Below the pieces are notes generated by a model, which did no database searches, was not told the origin of the DNA, and saw nothing but the letters and a program-made list of their open reading frames with translations. From CAYMWF01 sp964394085 [NCBI: uncultured Gemmatimonadota bacterium] (lineage in GTDB: Bacteria > GCA-2686955 > CAYMWF01): 17,591 nucleotides of DNA. Of the stretch, positions 1 through 7,476 are shown piece after piece. The translations under genes and the position numbers were made by a program. Each line of letters starts with the position of its first letter. Position 1 is the stretch's first letter. The DNA lies in the NCBI GenBank assembly GCA_964394085.1, contig CAYMWF010000067.1, forward strand, positions 1-17,591. Direction: 5' to 3'.

Positions 1-1297
1 CGTTCTGGCCCGGAGCCCGGAGCCAGTCCGTGAACGTGGAATCACCTGGCTCGCCGGGGAAACAGCCGTTGGGATACCGAAAAGTATATCCTTCTTCGAA
101 CTCCTTAAGTAGGTCTTTTGTTTCCAGGATCCTGTCGAGCGGGGTTTCTGGCTCCGCGTCTTTTTTATAGAAATAATCGATTGTATAATCGAAACTATCT
201 TGAACTGCTGGGTAGGATTGATTCCAATAAGAAACGGTTGTATCGTACTGAGCCACCATGGCATCCACAAAAGCAGTCCTAGCCGGCGGAATCGTGTCAA
301 TTTGCGACGGGTCGTATCTTTGAGCCAACAAGGCCCGCATCCAGGGTCGTAAGTAACTAACATGGCTCATTGTCGATGGCTTTACATCACCCCAATAATG
401 CGGAACATCGTAACCGAGGATCACAGCGATCAGCGCCTGGTGGTTTAAGAGTGAGTCGGGCTGATGGCATTCCCAGAAGTACGGGACGACCAACACGCTG
501 TCTTCCGCAACCTCGGGATCATCTATAGAAGTATCTATTTCTGAGTATTCCCACCTACCTTCTATTTCTGCGCCGTCCGAGAGCACGAGAAACGCTTTTA
601 GATAAGACTCATACTCGAAATTATCGTGCCATACATCCGGAACCATTTGCCAACCAGGCATGTTACTGCCGCTCTCCAGCTTCGACCTATAGAGCGGCTC
701 GGTTATATATACATAGCTGAGAAAAGGGAAATAATTGTGCGGAAAAGAATCTGGTTCAGATGCATGCTTGCCTGGTAAATACTGGTTCACCCGCTTATGC
801 AACCTGGCTGATTCACCGACCCGCCTGCCGTGAATTTTGTGACCATAACCACCGCCTGGAGCAGAGCACTCACCGGTAACCGTATCAAAGTCAGCTTTGG
901 CATCAGGATGATACCACCCAGCATCGCCAGGTGCAAAATTCGCTTTGGCTCCCAGGGTGTTGATATTCTTTGCAAAGAAAAACTTGATCTGATCAGTGAT
1001 CCACCCCTCAACCCCGGTGTAGTCATCTCCCCAACCCTTGGGGTAATGCCCTTCCTTGAATTCTTCAGCATATACTCCGTGCATGCCGAACGCGATAAAG
1101 TTACGACTATAGGGGTTTTCTGGGTCCACCGGAGCGAGTGGGTTGTCCAGCACATAGCGTTTCACACCGGTTTCCTGGCGGTCGTCTATTTTCGCGATTC
1201 GGAACCATTCGTGGTCAGCGAATGCTGATCCAACAAGCAACTCAGGAAGAATTAGGACAGCGAGAATAAGGAGTGAGGAGATCCGTTTTTTCAGCAT
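1..1297 (-). CDS. Secreted protein of unknown function, 3' end beyond the window
   Basis: The reading frame from the ATG at 1297-1295 stays open for 432 codons to the window edge, so the C-terminus is missing. A GGAGG at 1307-1303, 5 nt upstream, fixes the start; the ATG at 1302 is followed at once by TAA. Residues 1-27 form a Sec signal peptide: positive MLKKR, a leucine-rich core, then VGSAFA before DHEWF, suggesting cleavage after A27. The mature part is rich in Tyr, Trp, Asp and Pro (for example YFWECHQPDS and FFFAKN) with few Cys and no later membrane segment, so it is probably periplasmic, surface-bound or released. I recognise no family. A promoter with a perfect -35 lies upstream. Base composition is clearly more AT-rich than the core genes. 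Open frame, signal peptide, ribosome binding site and promoter together make the gene near certain; its function is unknown. Confidence 0.85.
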   Translation of the reverse strand, partial: MLKKRISSLLILAVLILPELLVGSAFADHEWFRIAKIDDRQETGVKRYVLDNPLAPVDPENPYSRNFIAFGMHGVYAEEFKEGHYPKGWGDDYTGVEGWITDQIKFFFAKNINTLGAKANFAPGDAGWYHPDAKADFDTVTGECSAPGGGYGHKIHGRRVGESARLHKRVNQYLPGKHASEPDSFPHNYFPFLSYVYITEPLYRSKLESGSNMPGWQMVPDVWHDNFEYESYLKAFLVLSDGAEIEGRWEYSEIDTSIDDPEVAEDSVLVVPYFWECHQPDSLLNHQALIAVILGYDVPHYWGDVKPSTMSHVSYLRPWMRALLAQRYDPSQIDTIPPARTAFVDAMVAQYDTTVSYWNQSYPAVQDSFDYTIDYFYKKDAEPETPLDRILETKDLLKEFEEGYTFRYPNGCFPGEPGDSTFTDWLRAPGQN

Positions 1298-1348
1298 TAC
1301 ATCCTCCATTTTAAATATTCAGCGGTTATCGACCTAGTATCCGCTAAC

Positions 1349-1377
1349 AGAATAATGGGAGATAAAACGGGTGTCAA
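1349..1377 (-). promoter_or_regulatory. Sigma70-type promoter of the secreted-protein gene
   Basis: On the minus strand a perfect -35 TTGACA (1377-1372) is followed by a 17-nt spacer and a -10 TATTCT (1354-1349, 4 of 6 matches). Predicted transcription would start near 1342, leaving a 5' leader of about 45 nt before the ATG at 1297. Confidence 0.6.
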
Positions 1378-1383
1378 CAGTTC

Positions 1384-1593
1384 TTAGAAATCCCAGTGGT
1401 CCAGAACATCAGCATCTAGCCTCTTTGAGCTGTCAAGAATTGTAATATGGCCATCAATGGCACTCTGCAATTTATCTTCAACAACCCCTTTTTCTACTCC
1501 AACACAGGACAAACCTGCTCTTCCCACCAATTCCTTCCTTCTTTCCGTCTGCTGAGACTCCTCTACCATGAGAGGTGTATGTTCATTCACCAT
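1384..1593 (-). CDS. Possible small hypothetical protein (69 aa)
   Basis: This open frame of 69 codons has a plausible soluble-protein composition (many Glu, Lys and Asp; C-terminus ADVLDHWDF) and ends 7 bp upstream of the promoter of the next minus-strand gene. I see no good ribosome binding site at the first ATG (1593) or at the internal ATG at residue 9, and no recognisable family. It overlaps the 11-bp inverted repeat and lies in a stretch with other broken gene pieces. It may be a real small gene, a remnant, or chance. Confidence 0.25.
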   Translation of the reverse strand: MVNEHTPLMVEESQQTERRKELVGRAGLSCVGVEKGVVEDKLQSAIDGHITILDSSKRLDADVLDHWDF

Positions 1594-1621
1594 TTCTCAC
1601 ACCCATCCACAGAGGAGTCTC
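1554..1621. repeat. Perfect 11-bp inverted repeat with 46-nt spacer
   Basis: GAGACTCCTCT at 1554-1564 is exactly repeated as its reverse complement AGAGGAGTCTC at 1611-1621. The right arm contains the ribosome binding site of the small open frame starting at 1624, so a hairpin formed by the two arms would bury that site. It may be a regulatory stem or the arms of a decayed mobile element. Confidence 0.5.
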
Positions 1622-1623
1622 TC

Positions 1624-1776
1624 ATGCGATTGAAAGAGTTGAGCTATTCGAAGAAAGTCGGGCTTCCCGACTATTCCAGCAAGGGACTTAACCTCGTTTC
1701 GATCCGGTACGAAACTTCTTCTACTATAGCAAGCGCAGGATTATTTCGGTGCCAAGCTCTTGACCGCGATGGCTGA
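1624..1776 (+). pseudogene. Truncated small gene with strong ribosome binding site (50 codons)
   Basis: AGAGGAG (1611-1617) sits 6 nt before the ATG at 1624, an almost ideal translation start. The first 28 or so residues (MRLKELSYSKKVGLPDYS, then SKGLNLVSIRYE) look like a genuine N-terminus. The general pattern recalls small bacterial and phage proteins starting MKIKxxSYxxxxNLGNYxxxxVxL, but I cannot name a family. From about residue 33 the sequence loses protein character and stops at TGA 1774-1776, only 3 bp from an oppositely oriented beta-helix scrap. I read it as the 5' end of a gene cut by a rearrangement. A genuine 50-residue product is possible. Confidence 0.35.
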
Positions 1777-1779
1777 ACG

Positions 1780-1971
1780 TCACTCTTTCCGGTTGTGACG
1801 GTAGGGACGTAAAGAATCTCCCGCCCAGAATGGGATAACGAAATCGGTGCATGATTCACGTGCTCCAATATCGGGGAGATCAAAACAAAAGGGATCGTCT
1901 TTGAGTTTGATGACTCCTGCTTCTATGCAGGGAGAGCCAGGATGGCGATGATACTGATAATCGCATCGCAT
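1780..1971 (-). pseudogene. C-terminal fragment of a right-handed beta-helix protein
   Basis: Read on the minus strand, residues 12-37 give PGSPCIEAG, then about 14 residues, then LPDIGARE. This follows the SPCIDAGD...(D)IGAxE signature that closes many extracellular parallel beta-helix (pectate-lyase-like) repeat proteins. Nothing upstream of residue 1 continues the family in frame (TGA precedes the ATG), and the usual preceding GGA/NN beta-helix coils are absent, so this is a remnant rather than a gene. A second beta-helix scrap lies at 15696-15779. Confidence 0.5.
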
Positions 1972-2340
1972 TCACGGACTGGTAATTTTTCTACCGCTAT
2001 CGGCTGATTAGACAGTGCTTTGGACTACCCGATAACAATATCTGTTTGAATCTCCGACTCTGTGTGATCATACGCTAGTCCAGGGGGAGGAAGGAGCTGC
2101 AAGGTTCCTGCCCTATCCGGTTTATTAGACATGATTACCGCAACTGAACAGCGTGAATCTAAATGATTATCTGTATCCGCATATTATACCCCGGCATACA
2201 CACCGACGGATGGCTTCGCTTCGATCAAACCCCGCGGGTGATGCGATCGTTATCTGACCATTATAGTCCTGAAAGACCCGAATAATGTACTTGACTCAAC
2301 GGTAGATATTATGCATTTTGCATTATGCGAGGTGCATAGT
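1972..2340. other. Gene-free stretch upstream of the orphan ATPase
   Basis: I see no credible coding frame here. Just before the ATPase start there is a TATTAT at 2307-2312 (5 of 6 matches to a -10 box). TATGCA and TGCATA arms bracket about 17 nt around 2309-2338, possibly an operator. A TTGACT at 2291-2296 is too close (10 nt) to pair with that -10. A loose 24-nt direct similarity (ending ATTAGACA) exists between about 1990-2013 and 2108-2131. Confidence 0.3.
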
Positions 2341-3480
2341 ATGACAAATCCATTTCAGCACAGTGGGATTGCCGGTAAGGATGCTTTCTGTAATCGAAAA
2401 AAGGAGTTACTACAGCTTCGCAGATCCATGGAAAACGGAGAGCGTGCCTTCCTTTACTCTGAGCGAAGAATTGGCAAGACCTCCTTGGTTAAACAGGCTC
2501 TTGCCAGTCTTCCCAAGCAGGAATACTTGGGAGCCTACATCGACCTCTGGCCCACTGACGATGTGATCTCTTTTTCTATAGCAATGGCGCGGGGAATCAC
2601 GGAGAGCCTAGCCAGCACAGCTGATAAAATGCTCGACGTCGCTCGTCAGTTCTTCGGTTCAATGGCTCCTTCAGTGACGGTCGACTCAGAAGGAAAACCC
2701 ACCTTAACCTTCGCTCACAGAGATGTTTCGGGTGACCATCCTGATCTGCGAAGTGTAATTTCCTGTCCAGCTGCGATCGCTCGTCGGCGCAAACGGAAGA
2801 TCGTAGTGGTCCTTGATGAATTTCAGCGTATCCTGGACTACCCAGGCGATATTGTGGAACGGACACTGCGCAGTGTCATTCAGGACCAACGAACAGTATC
2901 ATATCTTTTCTTGGGCAGTAGGAAGCATTTAATTCGACAAATGTTTCTTGACCAGAACAGGCCGCTCTATCGCTCAGGGAGTCATTACCCACTTGGTCCG
3001 ATCGCCACCAAGGACTGGATTCCGTTCATCCGGACTCGATTTCTCCGGTCCGGACGCAAAATCAAGACGGATCTCATTCGCGACATCTGCGACGCCACAG
3101 GAGGTCACCCTTTTTACACGCAGCACTTATGCCATGTAATTTGGGAACTAAGCGAAGCCAACCAGCCTGTAGAGATGGAAACGCTAGGTACTGCACTTGA
3201 CACGCTACTTGAACGGGAAAGCTATGCGTATACGGTCCTGTGGGAATCGCTGGGAATAAACCATCAGAGATTTTTGAAAGGACTCGCGAATGAGCCCCGC
3301 GGGGTGCAGGTTTACTCCTCTGAATTTGTTGCGCGCTATCGCCTCAAATCTCCAGCCAGTGCCCAAAGAGTAGTGAAAGTGCTTCTTGATCGGGATGTCA
3401 TCGATCATGACAATGGTTCTTTCATCATCACTGATCGATTCTTTGGCATCTGGGTCCGCCAGGTAGGATTGGTGGTGTAG
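2341..3480 (+). CDS. Orphan P-loop ATPase, PF01637-like (archaeal-ATPase/STAND-related), winged-helix C-terminus
   Basis: A 379-residue cytoplasmic ATPase. The N-terminus MTNPFQHSGI is typical of this family and selects the ATG at 2341 over the in-frame ATG at 2311; GAGGTG at 2329-2334 lies 6 nt before it. Walker A is SERRIGKTS (residues 40-48), with Ser where most P-loops have the first Gly. Walker B is VVVLDEFQ (155-162). The sensor stretch GSRKHLIRQMF (192-202) and GGHPFYTQ (254-261) are family hallmarks. Residues of about 285-375 resemble a winged helix-turn-helix (VVKVLLDRDVIDHDNGSFII). Members are ATP-driven switches; many sit alone or in toxin, defence or mobile regions, and their partners are mostly unknown. 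It stands alone here, in AT-rich sequence among gene fragments, suggesting horizontal acquisition. Family assignment is firm; cellular role is not. Confidence 0.9.
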   Translation: MTNPFQHSGIAGKDAFCNRKKELLQLRRSMENGERAFLYSERRIGKTSLVKQALASLPKQEYLGAYIDLWPTDDVISFSIAMARGITESLASTADKMLDVARQFFGSMAPSVTVDSEGKPTLTFAHRDVSGDHPDLRSVISCPAAIARRRKRKIVVVLDEFQRILDYPGDIVERTLRSVIQDQRTVSYLFLGSRKHLIRQMFLDQNRPLYRSGSHYPLGPIATKDWIPFIRTRFLRSGRKIKTDLIRDICDATGGHPFYTQHLCHVIWELSEANQPVEMETLGTALDTLLERESYAYTVLWESLGINHQRFLKGLANEPRGVQVYSSEFVARYRLKSPASAQRVVKVLLDRDVIDHDNGSFIITDRFFGIWVRQVGLVV

Positions 3481-3930
3481 TCACAATGAAGAAATAGAAG
3501 CAGATTACAAGCATATCCTCAGGGCAAAACGCTATTCACATGTAACTCTATTCATGCATACATATAAAGAGGAGCCGTTGAAGTAGGGCCAGCCTTTGTT
3601 TGGTGGCCTTGCGCGAAGCCTAATGACACTGAGCTTTGCAAAGAGAAAGGTTTTGTTGTCAGCATAAGGGAAGCGGAAACCGAACAAATGGGTGAACCAG
3701 ACAGAAAAGGGTAGTCAGCAAATTTCTGGCATTACGGATTTCTATTGAGTGATTTGCGTATATCAGAATTCCCTCGGCAACGTTTTTCCGCTGGTCCCCT
3801 TAACATTCGACCCTTTTCAGGCTAATCCGGTAGTTTGTTTAGCTTTGAGCTTCCATTTTTTCTTTATTCAGAGGCACTGTTTTAGTTGTGGCTCAAACAA
3901 TTTAGAAGAGTGCAGTTCTGCGCCCCTGCC
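3481..3930. other. AT-rich stretch without a recognisable gene
   Basis: About 450 bp downstream of the ATPase. Short open frames exist (for example 3749-3943 +) but have no ribosome binding site or protein-like composition. I see no tRNA, rRNA or convincing terminator. It probably represents decayed or untranslated DNA. Confidence 0.4.
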
Positions 3931-4280
3931 GTGGCGGAGTTGAAGAGGGAGCGTCTTTCTGCCCGCCGGACGATAGCGGAGTCATCCGGGGAAGGGAAAA
4001 CATCATTTTTCCCGTGGGGATATGTTGCTCCATTGATACTGAAAATATATGTTCTTCATATAGCGTAAGAGGGGGGATGGAAGGGGCGACACTTCCCGAG
4101 CGGAGGAAAAGAAGCGCTGATGTTTGAGCTGGGGAAGGGGAAGCAGTGAGCAGGTGCGAACTGCTGGAGCAGGGATAGGGAGCAGCGAGTTTCAGCGCTT
4201 CCCGGAGCGAGGGTTAGCGGAGCCGGATGACGCAGCGTGCTCCGGCGGGCAGGAAGACGCTCCCTTTACTACCCGCGCTC
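3931..4280. repeat. Structured element with long terminal inverted repeats (MITE- or folded-RNA-like)
   Basis: The left arm (3946-3970) and the reverse complement of the right arm (4241-4265) match at 24 of 25 positions, both containing GCGTCTTnCTGCCCGCCGGA. The match resumes as TCATCCGG on the inner side (to 3989 and 4223) and continues loosely for about 15 nt on the outer side. Inside, AAGCGCTGA (4112-4120) pairs with TCAGCGCTT (4192-4200), enclosing AGCAGT (4142-4147) with ACTGCT (4160-4165). GGGAAAA/TTTTCCC (about 3994-4011) and TATATG/CATATA (about 4047-4063) are further hairpins. The GC-rich arms contrast with the AT-rich surroundings. No coding frame is credible. It may be a non-autonomous mobile element or a structured non-coding RNA; copy number in the genome would separate these. 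Confidence 0.6.
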
Positions 4281-4510
4281 GCACCCGTATCCTTTGGGTC
4301 AATTTTCTATTCCAACAAAGTGTCGACGATATAAGCGTGAGTAATACTGTCATAACTTTGGATTACCGAAATTTAAACCCGATCTGATCCCATCGAAAAG
4401 ATAAAAACTTTAAGCATCGCAAGATGTTTTAGAGACAGCATACGAACCGGTGTTGTAGGATAACAGCCGGGTTCTGCGGGAGAGTTTCAGGGAGCTCGAG
4501 GTAAAGAACG

Positions 4511-5374
4511 ATGGTCGACGGTTCTGGCAGAAAAGACAGGAACGGGGGGACAAAGGTCGTCCTGCTGGGAACGGGCACCCCGGTGGGCGAGCCCGGCAGG
4601 TCCGGTCCCGCTGCGGCCGTGATAGCCGGCGGAACGGCGTACCTGGTCGATTCGGGTCCGGGAGTAGTGCGCCGGGCCGCTGCGGCTCACCGCGCCGGGA
4701 TCGTTCCGCTGGCCGTGCCCCGCCTGGACCGGGTTTTCCTGACACACCTCCATTCCGATCACACGGTCGGCCTGCCGGACCTGATCCTCTCGCCCTGGGT
4801 TCTGGGCCGCCGTAAGCCGCTCGAAGTCTACGGCCCCGCCGGCACCCGTGTTATGACTGAACACCTGCTCGCGGCATACGGGGAGGACATCCGGGAGCGG
4901 CTCGACGGCCTCGAACCCGCCCAGGACGGGGGCTGGCGCGTCGCCGCGCACGAATTTTCATCGGGAATCATCTATTCCGATTCGAACGTCGAAGTGGAAG
5001 CTTTTCCGGTACGGCACGGATCGTGGGATGCCTTCGGCTTCAAATTCACCACGGGTGACCGCACCATCGTGTTCTCGGGCGACACCGCCCCAACCGGCAT
5101 CGTCGTCGAAAAGAGCAGGGGATGCGACCTCCTCGTCCACGAGGTTTATTCGAACACCGGTTTCGACCGCAAATCACCGGAGTGGCGAAGATACCACTCC
5201 GCCTTTCATACATCGGCGGGCGAACTCGCCCTGATCGCTTCAGAGGCCCGGCCCCGCCTGCTGGTTCTCTACCACCAGCTCTTCTGGGGGATCTCGGAGG
5301 AGGAGCTGCTCGCCGAGGTGCGGGAGGGATACGACGGCAGGATGGTCTGCGGCGAGGACCTGGGGGTTTACTGA
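4511..5374 (+). CDS. MBL-fold metallo-hydrolase, ribonuclease Z / arylsulfatase-like
   Basis: A 287-residue cytoplasmic metallo-beta-lactamase-fold hydrolase. The fold's dinuclear metal site is complete: THLHSDH at residues 78-84, His169 (VRHGSW), Asp191 in FSGDT, and a late His255 in LYHQ. The early motif LLGTGTP (18-24) and the YLVDSGPG strand (44-51) are typical of RNase Z-like members. HTSAGELA (233-240) also matches this branch. It lacks the extended tRNA-binding arm one would expect of a dedicated tRNA 3' processing enzyme, so the substrate is unclear. GAGGT at 4498-4502, 8 nt upstream, supports the start. This is the first gene of the GC-rich core; the next same-strand gene, ade, begins 316 bp later, so the two may be transcribed separately. 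Confidence 0.88.
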   Translation: MVDGSGRKDRNGGTKVVLLGTGTPVGEPGRSGPAAAVIAGGTAYLVDSGPGVVRRAAAAHRAGIVPLAVPRLDRVFLTHLHSDHTVGLPDLILSPWVLGRRKPLEVYGPAGTRVMTEHLLAAYGEDIRERLDGLEPAQDGGWRVAAHEFSSGIIYSDSNVEVEAFPVRHGSWDAFGFKFTTGDRTIVFSGDTAPTGIVVEKSRGCDLLVHEVYSNTGFDRKSPEWRRYHSAFHTSAGELALIASEARPRLLVLYHQLFWGISEEELLAEVREGYDGRMVCGEDLGVY

Positions 5375-5690
5375 AGAATGGCCGCATCAGGTAACATGCA
5401 GCAAAGAACCGTGTGCGGCGGGCAATCCGGCGCATGCGCCCCTCATATTGCCGTCCTGAAGGAGATTATGTTAGGTTGACCTACCGGTCTTTCCGCGCAG
5501 GAAGGCCGTCGAACGGCTGAGCGGCGAACCGTTGCCGCAGAGGCTGAGCCGCCCGGCGGAACCGTTGCCGCAGAGGCTGAGCCGCCCGGCGGAACCGTTG
5601 CCGCAGAGGCTGAGCCGCCCGGCGGAACCGGCGCTGCAGCCGATGCGCTGAACGGGAGAACGGGCGGACGAACCATCGGAGATCTTGATT
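5375..5690. other. ade leader region with palindrome, aborted mini-ORF and tandem repeats
   Basis: This 316-bp gap holds a perfect 12-bp palindrome GGCGCATGCGCC (5429-5440). It also has AAGGAG followed by ATG TTA GGT TGA (5468-5479), a three-codon open frame with only a 3-nt spacer, and the 33-bp tandem repeats described separately. I see no clear promoter or terminator. GGAG at 5678-5681 is the ribosome binding site of ade. Confidence 0.4.
5529..5627. repeat. 33-bp perfect tandem repeat, three copies
   Basis: Three identical 33-bp units occupy 5529-5561, 5562-5594 and 5595-5627. Each starts CCGTTGCCGCAGAGGCTGAG and ends CCGCCCGGCGGAA. A partial, diverged copy precedes them (about 5514-5528) and a short partial follows. 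Each unit contains the self-complementary CCGCC-C-GGCGG. The period is a multiple of 3, so all frames stay open through the array: TVAAEAEPPGG on the plus strand, PPGGSASAATV on the minus. Neither frame has a convincing start. It lies in the untranslated leader of ade. Confidence 0.9.
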
Positions 5691-7442
5691 ATGCTGGAAG
5701 AAAGAATCGCCGCGGCCCGGGGAGAGCGGGAATGCGACCTGCTTCTCGTGAACGCCCGCCTGGTTAATGTTTTCGCGGGAGAAATCTACGATACGAGCGT
5801 GGCGATATTCGACGGAGGGGTCGCCGGTTTCGGAAATTATCCCGCCAGGGAGACCATCGACCTGGAGGGCCGGTTCCTTACTCCCGGTTTCATCGACGGT
5901 CATGTGCACATCGAAAGCTCAATGGTCCAGGTTTCCGAATTCGCAAAAGCGGTGATGCCTGCGGGCACGACTTCCGTGGTAGTGGATCCGCACGAAATCG
6001 CGAACGTGATGGGGCTCGACGGTATCCGGTACCTGATGAAAAGCGCCGCTCTATGCCCTCTCGATGTCTACTTCATGATGTCATCCTGCGTCCCCGCCAC
6101 GCACATGGAGACGGCGGGATCGACCCTGACCAGCTTCGATATTTCCGCCTTCATGAGCAAGGATCTCGTCATAGGCCTGGCGGAGGTCATGAATTTCCCC
6201 GGCGTGCTGACCCGCGATACCGACCTGATGGACAAGCTCCGGGTGATGAACGACAGGCCGATCGACGGGCATGCGCCGGGCCTCGGCGGCAGGGATCTTT
6301 CGGCGTACGTGACGGCGGGAGTGCGCTCCGATCACGAGTGCACCGGTCTCGAGGAGGCGCGGGAAAAGCTGCGGAACGGCATGTACATCATGATCAGGGA
6401 GGGCTCGACCGCGAAAAACCTCGACGCGCTTCTTCCCCTAATCAATGATGCGACCGCGCGCAGGATCATTTTCTGCACCGACGACAGGCACCCGGGCGAC
6501 CTTCTCGACGAAGGGCATATCGACTCGATGATCCGCAGGGCCGTGGCATTCGGAGTCGATCCCGTCACGGCGATCAGGATCGCAACGATCAATGCCGCCG
6601 AATACTTCGGTCTTCACCGGACCGGAGCCGTCCTGCCCGGGTTCCGCGCCGACATGGCGGTGATCGACGACTTCGAGAGTTTCAACGTGCACATGGTGAT
6701 CAAGGACGGGCGGATAGTGGCCGACGAGGGAGGGTTCCTCGAAAGCGCCGAGATCAAAAAGGATGTTTCGCTGAGAAGCTCGATCAACGTTCACTGGCTC
6801 GAGCCCGAGCATTTCCAGATCCACCGTGAAGAGACGAGCCGGAAGGACGCCGACGCCGAATCCCGGTACCGGGCAAGGGTGATAGAGGTCGTCCCCTCCC
6901 AGATTATCACCAGGAAGAGGGTCGAGGAGATCCCGGTCATCTCCGGCGTGGCGGTTTCCGATCCGGAAAGGGATATTCTCAAGATCGCCGTGATCGAACG
7001 TCACATGGCGTCGGGCAACATGGGGCTCGGATTCGTCAAGGGGTTCGGCCTTCACCGCGGCGCCATCGCTTCGTCGGTGGCCCACGACTCGCATAACATC
7101 ATAGTCGTCGGCGTCAACGATTCGGACATGCTTGCGGCGGTCGTGCAGATCGCCAGGATGCGCGGGGGCTTCACGGCCGTGGTGGACGGCGTGGTGGTCG
7201 GAGCGCTGCCGCTGCCGGTGGCCGGGCTCATATCGGATGAGCCGCTGATATCGGTAAGGGATCGGATAACGAGCCTCAACCGGACCGCGAGAGAAATGGG
7301 AAGCGTGCTCGATGATCCGTTCATGCAGCTTTCATTTCTCGCTCTTCCGGTGATTCCCGAGCTGAAGCTTACCGACAAGGGGCTGGTGGATGTGGATCTT
7401 TTCGAAACCGTGCCGCTCTGGCTGTCGGAGAAGGATGAATAA
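5691..7442 (+). CDS. ade: Adenine deaminase
   Basis: Catalyses adenine + H2O to hypoxanthine + NH3 in purine salvage; cytoplasmic. The 583 residues match the usual length. The N-terminus MLEERIAAARGE is typical, and GGAG (5678-5681) lies 9 nt before this ATG, whereas an in-frame TTG at 5685 would leave only 3 nt. Amidohydrolase metal motifs are present: GFIDGHVHIESS (66-77, His71/His73), VDPHEIANV (98-106), DGHAPGL (192-198), SDHE (213-216) and CTDDRHPGDL further on. The C-terminal adenine-deaminase domain carries the family hallmarks ASGNMGLGFVKGFGL and VAHDSHNIIVVG. The leader contains the 33-bp tandem repeats. A small Smr gene follows 34 bp downstream, probably on the same transcript. No anomalies in key residues. 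Confidence 0.96.
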   Translation: MLEERIAAARGERECDLLLVNARLVNVFAGEIYDTSVAIFDGGVAGFGNYPARETIDLEGRFLTPGFIDGHVHIESSMVQVSEFAKAVMPAGTTSVVVDPHEIANVMGLDGIRYLMKSAALCPLDVYFMMSSCVPATHMETAGSTLTSFDISAFMSKDLVIGLAEVMNFPGVLTRDTDLMDKLRVMNDRPIDGHAPGLGGRDLSAYVTAGVRSDHECTGLEEAREKLRNGMYIMIREGSTAKNLDALLPLINDATARRIIFCTDDRHPGDLLDEGHIDSMIRRAVAFGVDPVTAIRIATINAAEYFGLHRTGAVLPGFRADMAVIDDFESFNVHMVIKDGRIVADEGGFLESAEIKKDVSLRSSINVHWLEPEHFQIHREETSRKDADAESRYRARVIEVVPSQIITRKRVEEIPVISGVAVSDPERDILKIAVIERHMASGNMGLGFVKGFGLHRGAIASSVAHDSHNIIVVGVNDSDMLAAVVQIARMRGGFTAVVDGVVVGALPLPVAGLISDEPLISVRDRITSLNRTAREMGSVLDDPFMQLSFLALPVIPELKLTDKGLVDVDLFETVPLWLSEKDE

Positions 7443-7476
7443 ACCGAATCCCGGCCGCCCGGCGGGGTAGAAAATC

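Noticed and set aside
1990-2131. Loose 24-nt direct repeat ending ATTAGACA
   Set aside because: Only a partial match with indels, and the flanking similarity fades; could be chance.
4124-4387. An 87-codon open frame inside the inverted-repeat element
   Set aside because: It overlaps the paired stems, has no ribosome binding site and has no protein-like composition.
5468-5766. Plus-strand frame ATG TTA GGT TGA followed by TVAAEAEPPGG repeats
   Set aside because: The TGA after three codons leaves no good start before the repeats, and the frame runs out of phase into ade. No evidence for stop readthrough.
5443-5909. Minus-strand frames encoding PPGGSASAATV repeats
   Set aside because: No ribosome binding site, overlap with the start of ade, and the repeat is open in other frames too because its period is a multiple of 3. 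Treated as a DNA repeat.
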